Source: Halobacillus_B sp963739045 (GTDB lineage Bacteria; Bacillota; Bacilli; Bacillales; Halobacillaceae). From it: a stretch of 64,000 nucleotides of DNA. The position numbers were made by a program, and so were the translations under genes. The notes beneath the pieces were generated by a model that did no database searches, was not told the origin of the DNA, and saw only the letters and a program-made list of their open reading frames with translations. This document shows, piece by piece, positions 34,636 to 42,688 of this stretch. Each line of letters starts with the position of its first letter. Position 1 is the stretch's first letter. The DNA is taken from assembly GCA_963739045.1 (NCBI GenBank), contig CAVTYY010000004.1, positions 1,054,001-1,118,000 of the forward strand, read 5' to 3'.

Positions 34636-35145
34636 ATGAATACTTATAAACTTACTTTAATAGCTATGCTTGCTGCGCTATCTGTTGCCGGACGATTAGC
34701 CCTTGCTAACATTCCTAATGTTCAACCAGTCACTGCAGTTATCATTTTGTCTGGCTTTTGGCTCGGCCCTTTATCCGGGGTGGTCATTGCGGTGTTAACG
34801 ACGCTGGTATCGAATATTTTACTTGGAATGGGGTACTGGACGATTTGGCAGATTGCCGCATGGTCATTAATAGGAATGCTTGCAGGATTAATAGGTAAGT
34901 ATTGGAGAGGCATCCCAGTCTGGGCACTGTCTGTATTTGGATTCTTCAGTGGGATTTTATATGGAATCATTATTTCCTTAACTATGAGAGCAGCTGGTCA
35001 GCCCTTTTTAGCCTATTATCTGTCTGGATTGCCCTTTGATATTAATCATGCCGCATCCAACGTCGTATTTATCCTTGTTCTTTCTCCCGTGTTGGGGCGT
35101 TTGTTCCATCAATACCAGCAAAAGCATTCGTTATCTAATATTTGA
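34636..35145 (+). CDS. ECF transporter S-component, probable cobalamin specificity
   Basis: A 169-residue membrane protein with five or six helices, of the ECF S-component class that captures a vitamin and works with shared EcfA/A'/T modules. The N-terminal helix with ALSVAGRLALANIPNVQPV (Ala-rich, then Arg) is typical of the CbrT-like group. Specificity is inferred only from the B12 riboswitch and the neighbouring lipoprotein. The energising module is not in the window. Confidence 0.8.
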   Translation: MNTYKLTLIAMLAALSVAGRLALANIPNVQPVTAVIILSGFWLGPLSGVVIAVLTTLVSNILLGMGYWTIWQIAAWSLIGMLAGLIGKYWRGIPVWALSVFGFFSGILYGIIISLTMRAAGQPFLAYYLSGLPFDINHAASNVVFILVLSPVLGRLFHQYQQKHSLSNI

Positions 35146-35172
35146 AAGGCTGCCAATTGGCAGCCTTTTTTT
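35145..35172 (+). terminator. Terminator of the B12 uptake pair
   Basis: AAAGGCTGCCA/TGGCAGCCTTT with a 2-nt centre and T-run, starting at the stop codon. Confidence 0.92.
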
Positions 35173-35226
35173 AAAACTCTTATATAACTGAACCTTTGCA
35201 AACTTTAAGTTCCATATTATGATGAA

Positions 35227-35252
35227 TGTAACTTTTTCATTACATAAGCGAC
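35227..35252 (+). promoter_or_regulatory. ECF-sigma (SigX-type) autoregulatory promoter
   Basis: TGTAAC (-35), 16 bp, CGAC (-10), the form used by sigma-X in B. subtilis, 28 nt upstream of sigX. Confidence 0.8.
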
Positions 35253-35279
35253 TAAATACTATAGCAGGGGGTAACTATA

Positions 35280-35819
35280 GTGAATCCGGTCTTTGAACGA
35301 ATATATGAACAATATCATCAAGATTTATATCAATTTATTATGTATATGGTTAAAGATCGAGATGCAGCTGAAGACTTAGTACAGGAGGTTTATTTAAAAA
35401 TTCTTCGATCCTACCATACATATGACAATAGAAGCAGTGAAAAGACCTGGTTATTTTCGATTGCCCGACATGTAACCATAGATTATTTTAGAAAACAAAA
35501 AAGGAAAAGGACACGAATATTCGATTGGTTTGACTGGGGTGAGAAAGAAGAAATGGTTCAAGATCGTCAGCCTTTACCAGAAGAACTTGCGATTCAAAGT
35601 GAGGAGCTGCAGCAAGTGTACCAGACGCTGGACCAGTGCACCGTCGATCAGAAAACGGTAATAATATTGCGATATATTCAAGACATGTCTATCAAAGAAA
35701 CAGCAGCTATACTTGGCTTTAGTGAAAGTAAAATAAAAACTACTCAGCACAGAGCCATTAACGCTATAAAAGATAAACTTGAAAACAAGGTTGAGGGGGG
35801 AGTACAACATGACTCGTAA
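35280..35819 (+). CDS. sigX: ECF sigma factor SigX
   Basis: A 179-residue extracytoplasmic-function sigma factor. Region 2 lies at about 10-75 (DAAEDLVQEVYLKIL) and the region 4 helix-turn-helix at about 120-170 (MSIKETAAILGFSESKIKTTQHRA). It starts with GTG after a GGGGGT site. In B. subtilis sigma-X adjusts surface charge and lipid synthesis. It overlaps rsiX by 11 nt and follows its own promoter. Position between res and fer-recQ matches B. subtilis. Confidence 0.9.
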   Translation: MNPVFERIYEQYHQDLYQFIMYMVKDRDAAEDLVQEVYLKILRSYHTYDNRSSEKTWLFSIARHVTIDYFRKQKRKRTRIFDWFDWGEKEEMVQDRQPLPEELAIQSEELQQVYQTLDQCTVDQKTVIILRYIQDMSIKETAAILGFSESKIKTTQHRAINAIKDKLENKVEGGVQHDS

Positions 35820-36978
35820 ATCCTATGACGAAGACAAAATCGAGAAATTATTGAGAGAACTCCCGTCGGTCAATGATCCAAAGAGTAAACAAGAATGGAA
35901 CATGCGATTAACTGAAAAGCATCAGAAATCTAAGCGACCTAAACGAAACAACTGGACCATTCCTGTTTTAGGCTCTGTAACAGGAATGATCGTTCTACTT
36001 CTGCTTTTAGTTCCTCTTTTTAACCATTCTGTCAATAAGGGGGGCACGAGTGAGTCCAGCAGTGATTCCTCTTCTCATCTTGCAAATGAGGCAGCAAGAG
36101 AACAAAGTGCAATGGATAAGAAGCAATTCTCTGCTCCGTCCGAGGATTCATCACTACAAATGCAAACAGCTGATAAGTCTTTACTCATTCAAAGAAGCAG
36201 CTCATCCATGATTCGTACTGTTTTTGCTGGTAGGGAAGACCATGTGATTGTGCCCGTAACCTTCGTATCAGAAAAGGGAAATGAGAAGGCTGCCAGAAAG
36301 GGTCTGGAAGCTTTCCAACCAGAAAGAGCAGGACTATCTGTTAATTTAGGGTCTGATATCCAGATCAAATATGAGCAGAAAAGTAAAACAGCAGTGGCAG
36401 TCTTTCCTAATAAATATCAAATACCAGGTAATATTCAACCTGCTCAAGTGAAAGAGGCCCTTCGCTGGCTTGCCGAGCCCTATCATCCAGAAAGCATTCA
36501 ATTGAAGAAAAAAGATGGGAGCGCAATGAAGATCGGAAACACAGAAGATATCCAAACGCTGGTTCCCGTATCTTCCCGTCGCTATGTATTTTACCTCTAC
36601 CTATCCAATATGAATAATCGGAAATTTCTAGTGCCTGTGTCTGTAAGTGATAGCTTAACCATCAAGCAGGCGATTCAAATGCTCAGCCGGGTCAAAAACC
36701 AATCCACCTTGTCTCCAGCTCTTCCTGCTCATGCAGAGATTGAGAAGGTGGAGAGTGAAGGGCAAGGATTAACTGTAGAAATGAATCCTGGGAAGTGGGC
36801 GGACCCACAGGAAGCGATAACGGCAATCGAAGCAATTCTGTTAACCTCTAAACAGTATCATTATTCTAAAGTAACTATACTTCATTCAGGCTATCAGCAA
36901 TTAGGACCTTACGATATGACTAGCCCTATTCAAGTTCCTGATGATTTTAATCCTGTAGAAGTTGGTCCTGACAAGTAA
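35809..36978 (+). CDS. rsiX: Anti-sigma factor RsiX
   Basis: A 389-residue membrane anti-sigma factor. The N-terminal cytoplasmic part (1-45) binds sigma, one transmembrane helix lies at about 48-68, a Ser-rich linker follows (about 75-115), and a C-terminal extracellular domain ends with LGPYDMTSPIQVP, as in B. subtilis RsiX. ATG 35809 follows GGGGGGAG inside sigX; the frame start at 35779 is too early. Confidence 0.88.
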   Translation: MTRKSYDEDKIEKLLRELPSVNDPKSKQEWNMRLTEKHQKSKRPKRNNWTIPVLGSVTGMIVLLLLLVPLFNHSVNKGGTSESSSDSSSHLANEAAREQSAMDKKQFSAPSEDSSLQMQTADKSLLIQRSSSSMIRTVFAGREDHVIVPVTFVSEKGNEKAARKGLEAFQPERAGLSVNLGSDIQIKYEQKSKTAVAVFPNKYQIPGNIQPAQVKEALRWLAEPYHPESIQLKKKDGSAMKIGNTEDIQTLVPVSSRRYVFYLYLSNMNNRKFLVPVSVSDSLTIKQAIQMLSRVKNQSTLSPALPAHAEIEKVESEGQGLTVEMNPGKWADPQEAITAIEAILLTSKQYHYSKVTILHSGYQQLGPYDMTSPIQVPDDFNPVEVGPDK

Positions 36979-37080
36979 CCGAAAGGATTGAATCTCAATC
37001 ACTTTCCCAAGAATATTTAATAGAATCCTTCAAATTGTCATGTTAAAATTAAGAGGAAGCAGTGAAGGGGACGATTCGTG

Positions 37081-37533
37081 ATGGATAAGGGCGATTTAAT
37101 TCAAGAGGTTTCTAAAAAAATGAAACTGATTCGTGTGGAATTTGGTTATACACAAAATCGTATGGCTGAGGTACTCGGTTTATCTAAAAAAACGTTAGTC
37201 CAGATTGAAAAAGAGCGGACACATGCCGGATGGACAACGATCGTTGCTGTTTGTGCTTTATTTCAAGATAGTGATGTATTAAAGAACCTGCTTGGCGATG
37301 CCCCGCTCGAGATTACAGAAACAATCGCTCATCAGCAAATCGACCGGCCTTCTGGTAGAACAATGGGTGGAAAAGTCTGGTGGACGAATATAGCAGAAGA
37401 TCAATCTTTTACTCTTCAGCAGAACGTGATTAGTCAGCATTATCGTATCATTGATCAAGAGTACAACCGCTGGTTCTCAAGCTTTAGTGAACAGGATGCT
37501 GAAGCACGCTTTAAACAATTGATAAAAGATTAA
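37081..37533 (+). CDS. XRE-family transcriptional regulator
   Basis: A 150-residue protein with an N-terminal Cro/C1 helix-turn-helix (about 10-65; GYTQNRMAEVLGLSKKTLVQIEKER) and an unassigned C-terminal half rich in Gln, Trp and aromatic residues. ATG 37081 fits the GAAGGGG site better than the GTG at 37078. It replaces the small unrelated genes found after rsiX in B. subtilis. Its target is unknown; it could act on the adjacent sigX-rsiX or fer. Confidence 0.7.
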   Translation: MDKGDLIQEVSKKMKLIRVEFGYTQNRMAEVLGLSKKTLVQIEKERTHAGWTTIVAVCALFQDSDVLKNLLGDAPLEITETIAHQQIDRPSGRTMGGKVWWTNIAEDQSFTLQQNVISQHYRIIDQEYNRWFSSFSEQDAEARFKQLIKD

Positions 37534-37559
37534 AAATCCCCTTCTGTAATAGAAGGGGA
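37532..37559 (-). terminator. Terminator of fer
   Basis: TCCCCTTCT/AGAAGGGGA stem; read on the minus strand it is followed by TTTTT. On the plus strand only A-rich sequence follows. Confidence 0.85.
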
Positions 37560-37564
37560 AAAGA

Positions 37565-37816
37565 TTATGATTCATTTTTTAATGGATCTCCATCAAAGGG
37601 CATATCCGCAATTTTAATGGAGTCTGTAGGACATCCTTCAAACGCATCCTCCATATCATCCTCCAAAATATCGGGAACCTCCTCAGTTCCTTCATTTTCA
37701 TCGAGCACGACGTAGGCAAGACCTTCATCATCATAATCATATATGTCAGGTGCAGCGGCACCGCAAGCTCCACAAGCTATGCATGTATCTTTATCTACAA
37801 TGGTAAACTTCGCCAT
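37565..37816 (-). CDS. fer: 4Fe-4S ferredoxin
   Basis: An 83-residue acidic electron carrier with one [4Fe-4S] cluster. Ligands are the CIACGAC cysteines at about 12-18 and the distant CP (about 62). It is nearly identical in layout to B. subtilis Fer, which donates electrons to cytochromes P450 and desaturase. AGGAGG precedes the ATG. It is transcribed away from ypbB. Confidence 0.96.
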   Translation of the reverse strand: MAKFTIVDKDTCIACGACGAAAPDIYDYDDEGLAYVVLDENEGTEEVPDILEDDMEDAFEGCPTDSIKIADMPFDGDPLKNES

Positions 37817-37954
37817 GTAAATGAACCTCCTATATGTTTCACCCCTGAAGCTAGTCTTAAAGAAAGAGGATCACAGAGTAAAATAACTACATTGTTATTG
37901 TAAATCGCTAATCGAAACTTTTCAACATTTAGCAGCCAAGAGGGAGGACTGTAC

Positions 37955-39025
37955 ATGTTTCAATATATTTTGTTCATCTGTGTTACCCGCCTGAGAGGAG
38001 AGCGGACTGTGTCAGGTATTTACCATCTGCTGACAGGAAAACGTTCCTCCCAGTCCTTGCAGGATTCCCGTGCTTACCAGCTGGATCAATTCTTTGGAGT
38101 TTACCCATCTATAAACCGGGAGCGTTTTCAACAGTATTTTGATAAGGCAGAAAGAGAAGGACTCATTATTTTCAATAATGAGCAGTACCCAGTTATTACG
38201 GAGAAGGGGAAAGCTGTGGTTCGGCAATATAAAGATCATAAACTATTCTTTGATGGCATGAAAAAGCATCAGTCTATACGGATTTTTGAAGAGCGGGTAT
38301 TTCTTTTAATCCAGACAACCACGAATATTCATAATAATAATTATACCTTTCTGCCTGTGACAGATCATAAGAGAATTCAGAACTGGGTAAAAAAAGCTTA
38401 TCTTAAACACCAAAATGATCTAACTTTATATGTGAGTAGATTGTATGAAGAGATATATGGGCTTTTATCACACTGCCCTGAACTAGAGGCAGAATTATTT
38501 ACCTATCGAATAACTGGAGGTCCCGTTATTGGATTAACGAAAGATCAGCTTGCGAATAGATTCGAAATAGAAAAAGAAGAAGTGGATATCAGGATTCATC
38601 ACCTCTTTTATTACTTTTATAATGAAATAGATTCACAAAGAGAATGCTGTCCTTTGCTGTATGAATGTATAGCTGATCTCAAACCTTCTACACTTATCAC
38701 TCATTCGGCAAAGCGTACATATGAATTGTTAGAGCAGGGGGACTCTATTAAAGTAATTTCTGCCAAGCGTAATTTGAAAGAAAGTACAATTCAGGATCAC
38801 GTCGTAGAAGCTGCTTTGGTAATACCGGATTTCTCAATTGACCGTTTTATAGACATCGATGATCAACGTTTCATTGTGGACCAGTTGAAACAATTACAGA
38901 CCATGAAACTTAAGACCATATACGAGGCATTAGAAGGCCAGTATAGTTATTTTACACTGCGTCTTGTCTTAGCAAGTGTTCAGCAGAGTTCAGAGGAGAG
39001 GGGGGGTCATTATGCCAAAACATAG
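37955..39025 (+). CDS. ypbB: YpbB, RecQ-associated helix-turn-helix protein
   Basis: A 356-residue protein with a C-terminal helix-turn-helix-like segment (about 255-345) with ESTIQDHVVEAAL, of the 'HTH_40' type found beside RecQ. GGGAGG precedes the ATG. It overlaps recQ by 14 nt, strongly suggesting coupled production of a helicase partner. Biochemical role unknown. Confidence 0.88.
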   Translation: MFQYILFICVTRLRGERTVSGIYHLLTGKRSSQSLQDSRAYQLDQFFGVYPSINRERFQQYFDKAEREGLIIFNNEQYPVITEKGKAVVRQYKDHKLFFDGMKKHQSIRIFEERVFLLIQTTTNIHNNNYTFLPVTDHKRIQNWVKKAYLKHQNDLTLYVSRLYEEIYGLLSHCPELEAELFTYRITGGPVIGLTKDQLANRFEIEKEEVDIRIHHLFYYFYNEIDSQRECCPLLYECIADLKPSTLITHSAKRTYELLEQGDSIKVISAKRNLKESTIQDHVVEAALVIPDFSIDRFIDIDDQRFIVDQLKQLQTMKLKTIYEALEGQYSYFTLRLVLASVQQSSEERGGHYAKT

Positions 39026-40547
39026 CCTGGTCCATTATTTGGAATTTTATTTTGGATATACGGAGTTTCGAAAAGGTCAGAAATCAATCATAGAGAAGGT
39101 TCTGGCTGGGGAGGATGTGCTCGGCATATTACCCACAGGAACAGGGAAATCTCTCTGTTATCAATTGCCAGCTAAAATCTTACCTGGAACGACGCTTGTG
39201 GTTTCTCCGCTGATTTCTTTAATGGTAGACCAAGTTAAACAGTTAAAAGCCACAGGTTATCATTCGGTGGTCGCCTTAAATAGTTTTATGGACCGTCAGG
39301 AAAGACAAGATGTTTTTCATCATCTGGAAAAGTATAAACTGGTTTATCTTTCACCGGAAATGCTTCAGTATGCTCCTATTCGAAAGCAGCTAAGCAGACT
39401 TAACATCGCTCTCTTTGTTATCGATGAAGCTCACTGTATTTCTCAGTGGGGGCATGAGTTTCGTACGGATTATTTAAAACTAAGCAGTAGTATTAAAGAA
39501 CTGGGGAATCCTTCTGTGCTTGCATTAAGTGCTACAGCTACCCCAGAGGTTCAGGCCGATATTGCTGCTCAGCTCGAGAAACCGGGAATGGAAAAGATGG
39601 TTTATCCCATGGATAAGCAGAACATCAGCTTTTCAGTCGAACATTATAAGCAGCCGGAGGAAAAGACAAAGCGAATTATTCAGGTCTTAAAAGACAACCA
39701 GGCACCTGCCATGATTTATTTTTCAAGCAGACAATGGGCGGAAAAAGTTTGCTTTGAATTGCAGAAAGAGCTTCCTCACAGAATTGCTTTTTATCATGGA
39801 GGAATGGAACAAACGGACCGGCTTCTTGTCCAGCAGCAATTCATGAATAACCAATTAGATGTCATTTGCTGCACAAGTGCATTCGGCATGGGAGTTGATA
39901 AACCTGATATTCGGCTGGTGATCCATTTTCACGTTCCCACTCAAATTGAATCTTTTATCCAGGAAGCAGGAAGAGCAGGAAGGGACGGTAAACCGTGTGC
40001 CAGCCTTGTGCTGTTCACACCTAAGGACTACCAATTACCCCAGATGCTGATTCACAGTGAACTTCCCGAAACGGACGATTTACAAAGGATTTTTAAAGTT
40101 CTTTATAACTTTAAGCTTCAGAATCGTTCCTCTCATGAAGATGAATTGATGGAACATTTACAGCTTTCAGAATCACAATGGAACTTTATAAAATATCAGC
40201 TTGAACGGCAGAATTTATTAACTGCCGGTACCTTTGCAGGAACAGGAGAAGATTGGCGTCAGGGGGAAGAAGAGGTGGGAGTTTTTCTAGAAGAAAGATG
40301 GACTTATAAACAGAATAAGTTGAATGAAATGATGCAGTGGGTACATCATGATGGCTGTAGAAGAGATAAACTTTATCTGCCATTTCAATCCTTTACCCGG
40401 CCACCAGCAGTCCCGTGCTGTGATGATTGCGGTTTTGACATCATGAACTTTCATATTTCATCATATAAAAAAGAAATTCATACGAGTTCATGGCAGGAGC
40501 GATTGAATTTAATCTTTCAGCAAGGGACCAACCATGAAGTTTTCTGA
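39012..40547 (+). CDS. recQ: ATP-dependent DNA helicase, RecQ family (RecS-like)
   Basis: A 511-residue 3'-5' DNA helicase for recombination and fork repair. The Walker A is GTGTGKS (42-48), the DEAH box and RecQ-specific aromatic loop are in DEAHCISQWGHEF (about 141-153), and motif VI is QEAGRAGRDG. A C-terminal Cys set (CRRDK, CCDDCGF) forms the zinc-binding region. The HRDC domain of longer RecQ proteins is missing, as in B. subtilis RecS. ATG 39012 has GAGGAGAGGGGG upstream. Confidence 0.94.
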   Translation: MPKHSLVHYLEFYFGYTEFRKGQKSIIEKVLAGEDVLGILPTGTGKSLCYQLPAKILPGTTLVVSPLISLMVDQVKQLKATGYHSVVALNSFMDRQERQDVFHHLEKYKLVYLSPEMLQYAPIRKQLSRLNIALFVIDEAHCISQWGHEFRTDYLKLSSSIKELGNPSVLALSATATPEVQADIAAQLEKPGMEKMVYPMDKQNISFSVEHYKQPEEKTKRIIQVLKDNQAPAMIYFSSRQWAEKVCFELQKELPHRIAFYHGGMEQTDRLLVQQQFMNNQLDVICCTSAFGMGVDKPDIRLVIHFHVPTQIESFIQEAGRAGRDGKPCASLVLFTPKDYQLPQMLIHSELPETDDLQRIFKVLYNFKLQNRSSHEDELMEHLQLSESQWNFIKYQLERQNLLTAGTFAGTGEDWRQGEEEVGVFLEERWTYKQNKLNEMMQWVHHDGCRRDKLYLPFQSFTRPPAVPCCDDCGFDIMNFHISSYKKEIHTSSWQERLNLIFQQGTNHEVF

Positions 40548-41112
40548 TCAAGCAAAGATCATTAATCAAATGACCACCAAACAAATTACAATTCAACTGA
40601 TTATGACTCAGCTGATACTTCTTCTCCTTGCAATCGTTAGCAGCGCTTTTTTGTTCGAATCCTTTAGAGAGGATTGGAAAGAACTCTTTGAGAGTACGTG
40701 GGGTTATTGGTTCTTATACGGTATTCTTCCTGCTCTGATCATTTTATTTATTGACTATATACTCATGAAGTATCTACCGAAGAAGTATTATGATGACGGA
40801 GGAATTAATCAAAAAGTTTTCCAAAACCAGTCATTTTTAAATATTATCGCTCTTACTCTACTCGTGGCTGTAAGTGAAGAAATGCTCTTTCGAGGTGTTG
40901 TCCAGAAGGAATTTGGTTATCTCTTTGCGAGTGGTCTCTTTGCACTTTTGCACTTTCGTTATTTAGTCAAACCCATATTATTACTTTCAGTGATATTTGT
41001 TAGTTTTTTTATAGGTTATTTATTTTGGGAGACGGGCAGTTTAATGGTTACAATTACGACTCATTTTTTAGTGGATGCGGTTTTAGCTTTATGGATACGG
41101 TATGGGAAATGA
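40534..41112 (+). CDS. ypbD: CPBP family intramembrane metalloprotease
   Basis: A 192-residue membrane protein with about five helices and the CAAX-protease motifs: EEMLFR (EExxxR) near residue 111-116 and an H in LLHFRY near 134-139, plus a later THFLVD motif. Related Rce1-type proteins cleave in the membrane or protect against bacteriocins; the substrate here is unknown. It overlaps recQ by 14 nt, as ypbD follows recS in B. subtilis. Confidence 0.85.
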   Translation: MKFSDQAKIINQMTTKQITIQLIMTQLILLLLAIVSSAFLFESFREDWKELFESTWGYWFLYGILPALIILFIDYILMKYLPKKYYDDGGINQKVFQNQSFLNIIALTLLVAVSEEMLFRGVVQKEFGYLFASGLFALLHFRYLVKPILLLSVIFVSFFIGYLFWETGSLMVTITTHFLVDAVLALWIRYGK

Positions 41113-41122
41113 GGTGTTTCAA

Positions 41123-41359
41123 ATGAACGGTAAGGAAAAAGTTAAAGAAAAGTCGAATGAAGCAGAATCACATGACTGGGAAGAGGAAATTGAAATGGAT
41201 GTTTTACATTTACCTCCAAGAAAAGATGTCCATAGAAAAAAAGATGCAAAAAACAATGTGAAGGTTGGTCGTATATTTCTGCGTTTTGTGCTTCTAATTG
41301 TAATGTTGCTGATCTTTATTGCTTTATCTTATCGTTACTGGCATGATTGGCTAGGATGA
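41123..41359 (+). CDS. Small single-span membrane protein at the ypbE position
   Basis: A 78-residue protein: a charged, Lys/Glu-rich cytoplasmic part (1-50) and one C-terminal transmembrane helix (about 54-72) ending in WHDWLG. ATG 41123 follows GAGGTGTTTC. In B. subtilis this place is held by YpbE, which has a similar charged start and helix followed by a LysM domain. Here the LysM part is missing. Homology is suggested by place and layout only. Confidence 0.6.
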   Translation: MNGKEKVKEKSNEAESHDWEEEIEMDVLHLPPRKDVHRKKDAKNNVKVGRIFLRFVLLIVMLLIFIALSYRYWHDWLG

Positions 41360-41398
41360 GAACCTGTCTTTCAATAAGGTTGTTTCATTGCAAAACGT

Positions 41399-41428
41399 AA
41401 AAACCCGAATCTAGTGGATCGGGTTTTT
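41399..41428. terminator. Bidirectional terminator (ypbE-like gene / cotJC)
   Basis: AAAAACCCGA and TCGGGTTTTT form a perfect 10-bp stem with A- and T-runs on both sides; fifth-type member of the recurring stem. Confidence 0.85.
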
Positions 41429-41474
41429 GATGAATAAGTTTCGGTAAAAAGCTTTGAGAAGAATTAGTGCTATC

Positions 41475-42044
41475 TTAAAATATCTTCTTGCGGTCTCTTT
41501 CATATTTTAATATTTCTACTGCTTCTCGAAACCGTTGTGAATGTATAATTTCCCGTTCACGCAAAAATTTCAGACCGTCGTTTAAGTCAGGGTCATCCGA
41601 CATGTTAATAATCCACTGATACGTCGCCCTCGCTTTTTCTTCGGCGGCAATGTCTTCATATAAATCCGCAATCGGATCCCCTTTTGCTTGTATATAAGTA
41701 GCAGTCCAGGGGTTACCCGAAGCATCATTATAGAAAAGTGCCTGGTCATGTACAGCATAATGAGTTCCAAGTCCGGCAGCTTTCATTTGCTCTGGTGTCG
41801 CGTCTTTTGTTAACTTATAGATCATGGTAGCAATCATTTCTAAATGAGCAAATTCTTCCGTTCCAATATCAGTTAACAAGCCGATCACCTCATCAGGGAT
41901 TGTATATCTCTGATTTAAGTATCTAAGGGCAGCTGATAACTCACCATCTGCCCCACCATATTGCTCCACTAAATATTTGGCAAGCCGAGGGTTACATTCA
42001 CTTACCTTTACAGGATATTGCAGTTTTTTTTCATAGTACCACAT
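41475..42044 (-). CDS. cotJC: Spore coat protein CotJC, manganese catalase-like
   Basis: A 189-residue four-helix-bundle protein of the Mn-catalase family. Metal ligands are visible as Glu in GGADGELSAALRY, E and H in GTEEFAHLEM, and a later E/H set (EEKARATYQWII, EREIIHSQRF). It may detoxify peroxide in the coat. AGGAGGATTG precedes the ATG. Last gene of cotJABC; in B. subtilis the operon is made in the mother cell and lies elsewhere. Confidence 0.93.
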   Translation of the reverse strand: MWYYEKKLQYPVKVSECNPRLAKYLVEQYGGADGELSAALRYLNQRYTIPDEVIGLLTDIGTEEFAHLEMIATMIYKLTKDATPEQMKAAGLGTHYAVHDQALFYNDASGNPWTATYIQAKGDPIADLYEDIAAEEKARATYQWIINMSDDPDLNDGLKFLREREIIHSQRFREAVEILKYERDRKKIF

Positions 42045-42074
42045 AACAATCCTCCTTCATGTGAAGTCCTTTGC

Positions 42075-42344
42075 TTATACTTGCCATGGCCATGGAGCGT
42101 CCTTCCAATTCCAAGGGGTACCTGAAAAGCTTGCTCCAAATTGTCTGAGGGGGCCAAAGCACTGTTCGTATTGATTCTTTAGTTCATGGCTTTGCGCAGC
42201 TAACAGGTTAAATTGCTGAATGGCCTGAGTATCCTGAGGATGAGTATCCAGGTAAAGAGTCAATTCCACTAATGCAAAATCTACCTGCTGGATACTTTCC
42301 ATCATCCGATAACGGTTAGGAGACGAGTTTGCTTGCTGGTTCAT
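42075..42344 (-). CDS. cotJB: Spore coat protein CotJB
   Basis: An 89-residue helical protein with the CotJB pattern: QQVDFALVELTLYLDTHP (about 19-36), a helix with AAQSHELKNQYEQCFGPL, and a Trp/Pro-rich tail (WNWKDAPWPW). It starts on the last base of cotJA and needs CotJC for coat incorporation in B. subtilis. Confidence 0.93.
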   Translation of the reverse strand: MNQQANSSPNRYRMMESIQQVDFALVELTLYLDTHPQDTQAIQQFNLLAAQSHELKNQYEQCFGPLRQFGASFSGTPWNWKDAPWPWQV

Positions 42345-42556
42345 TAGTGTTCTCCTTTCACAACAGGATAAGGATCATAGAAGCACGGCCATAATGTTCC
42401 TTTGCATAAAGCTTCGGGCAGAGAAAATTGCCGAAGCCCGGGCTGCTGGAAGCCTACATACAGCTGAGGAGGAGTGGAATAGCAGATCGGTCCCTTTGGA
42501 GGACAAGGATCCAAAGGACTGTGATAGGGCTGGAAGCATTTAATAGGAGTGTACAT
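42344..42556 (-). CDS. cotJA: Spore coat associated protein CotJA
   Basis: A 70-residue Pro/Cys-rich protein with CPPKGPI and LWPCFYDPYP motifs of CotJA. The ATG at 42556 follows AAAGGTGATGGTT; alternative ATG 42562 and GTG 42565 lie in that site. It is first in the cotJABC operon and overlaps cotJB by 1 nt. Confidence 0.9.
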   Translation of the reverse strand: MYTPIKCFQPYHSPLDPCPPKGPICYSTPPQLYVGFQQPGLRQFSLPEALCKGTLWPCFYDPYPVVKGEH

Positions 42557-42585
42557 AACCATCACCTTTCTTTACTCATCAACAA

Positions 42586-42614
42586 AATTTATGCAGGGGA
42601 AACTTGTACTATGC
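42586..42614 (-). promoter_or_regulatory. Sigma-E promoter of cotJABC
   Basis: On the minus strand GCATAGT, 14 bp, CATAAATT: 6/7 to the sigma-E -35 (kmATATT) and 7/8 to the -10 (CATACAnT), at the right spacing. cotJ is sigma-E controlled in B. subtilis. Confidence 0.72.
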
Positions 42615-42688
42615 GAATGGATTAGCAGGAGTTTGGTTAGGGTAAGAAGAAGTAATAGAAGACGAAATGAAAGGGGAAGATCTTGCGC

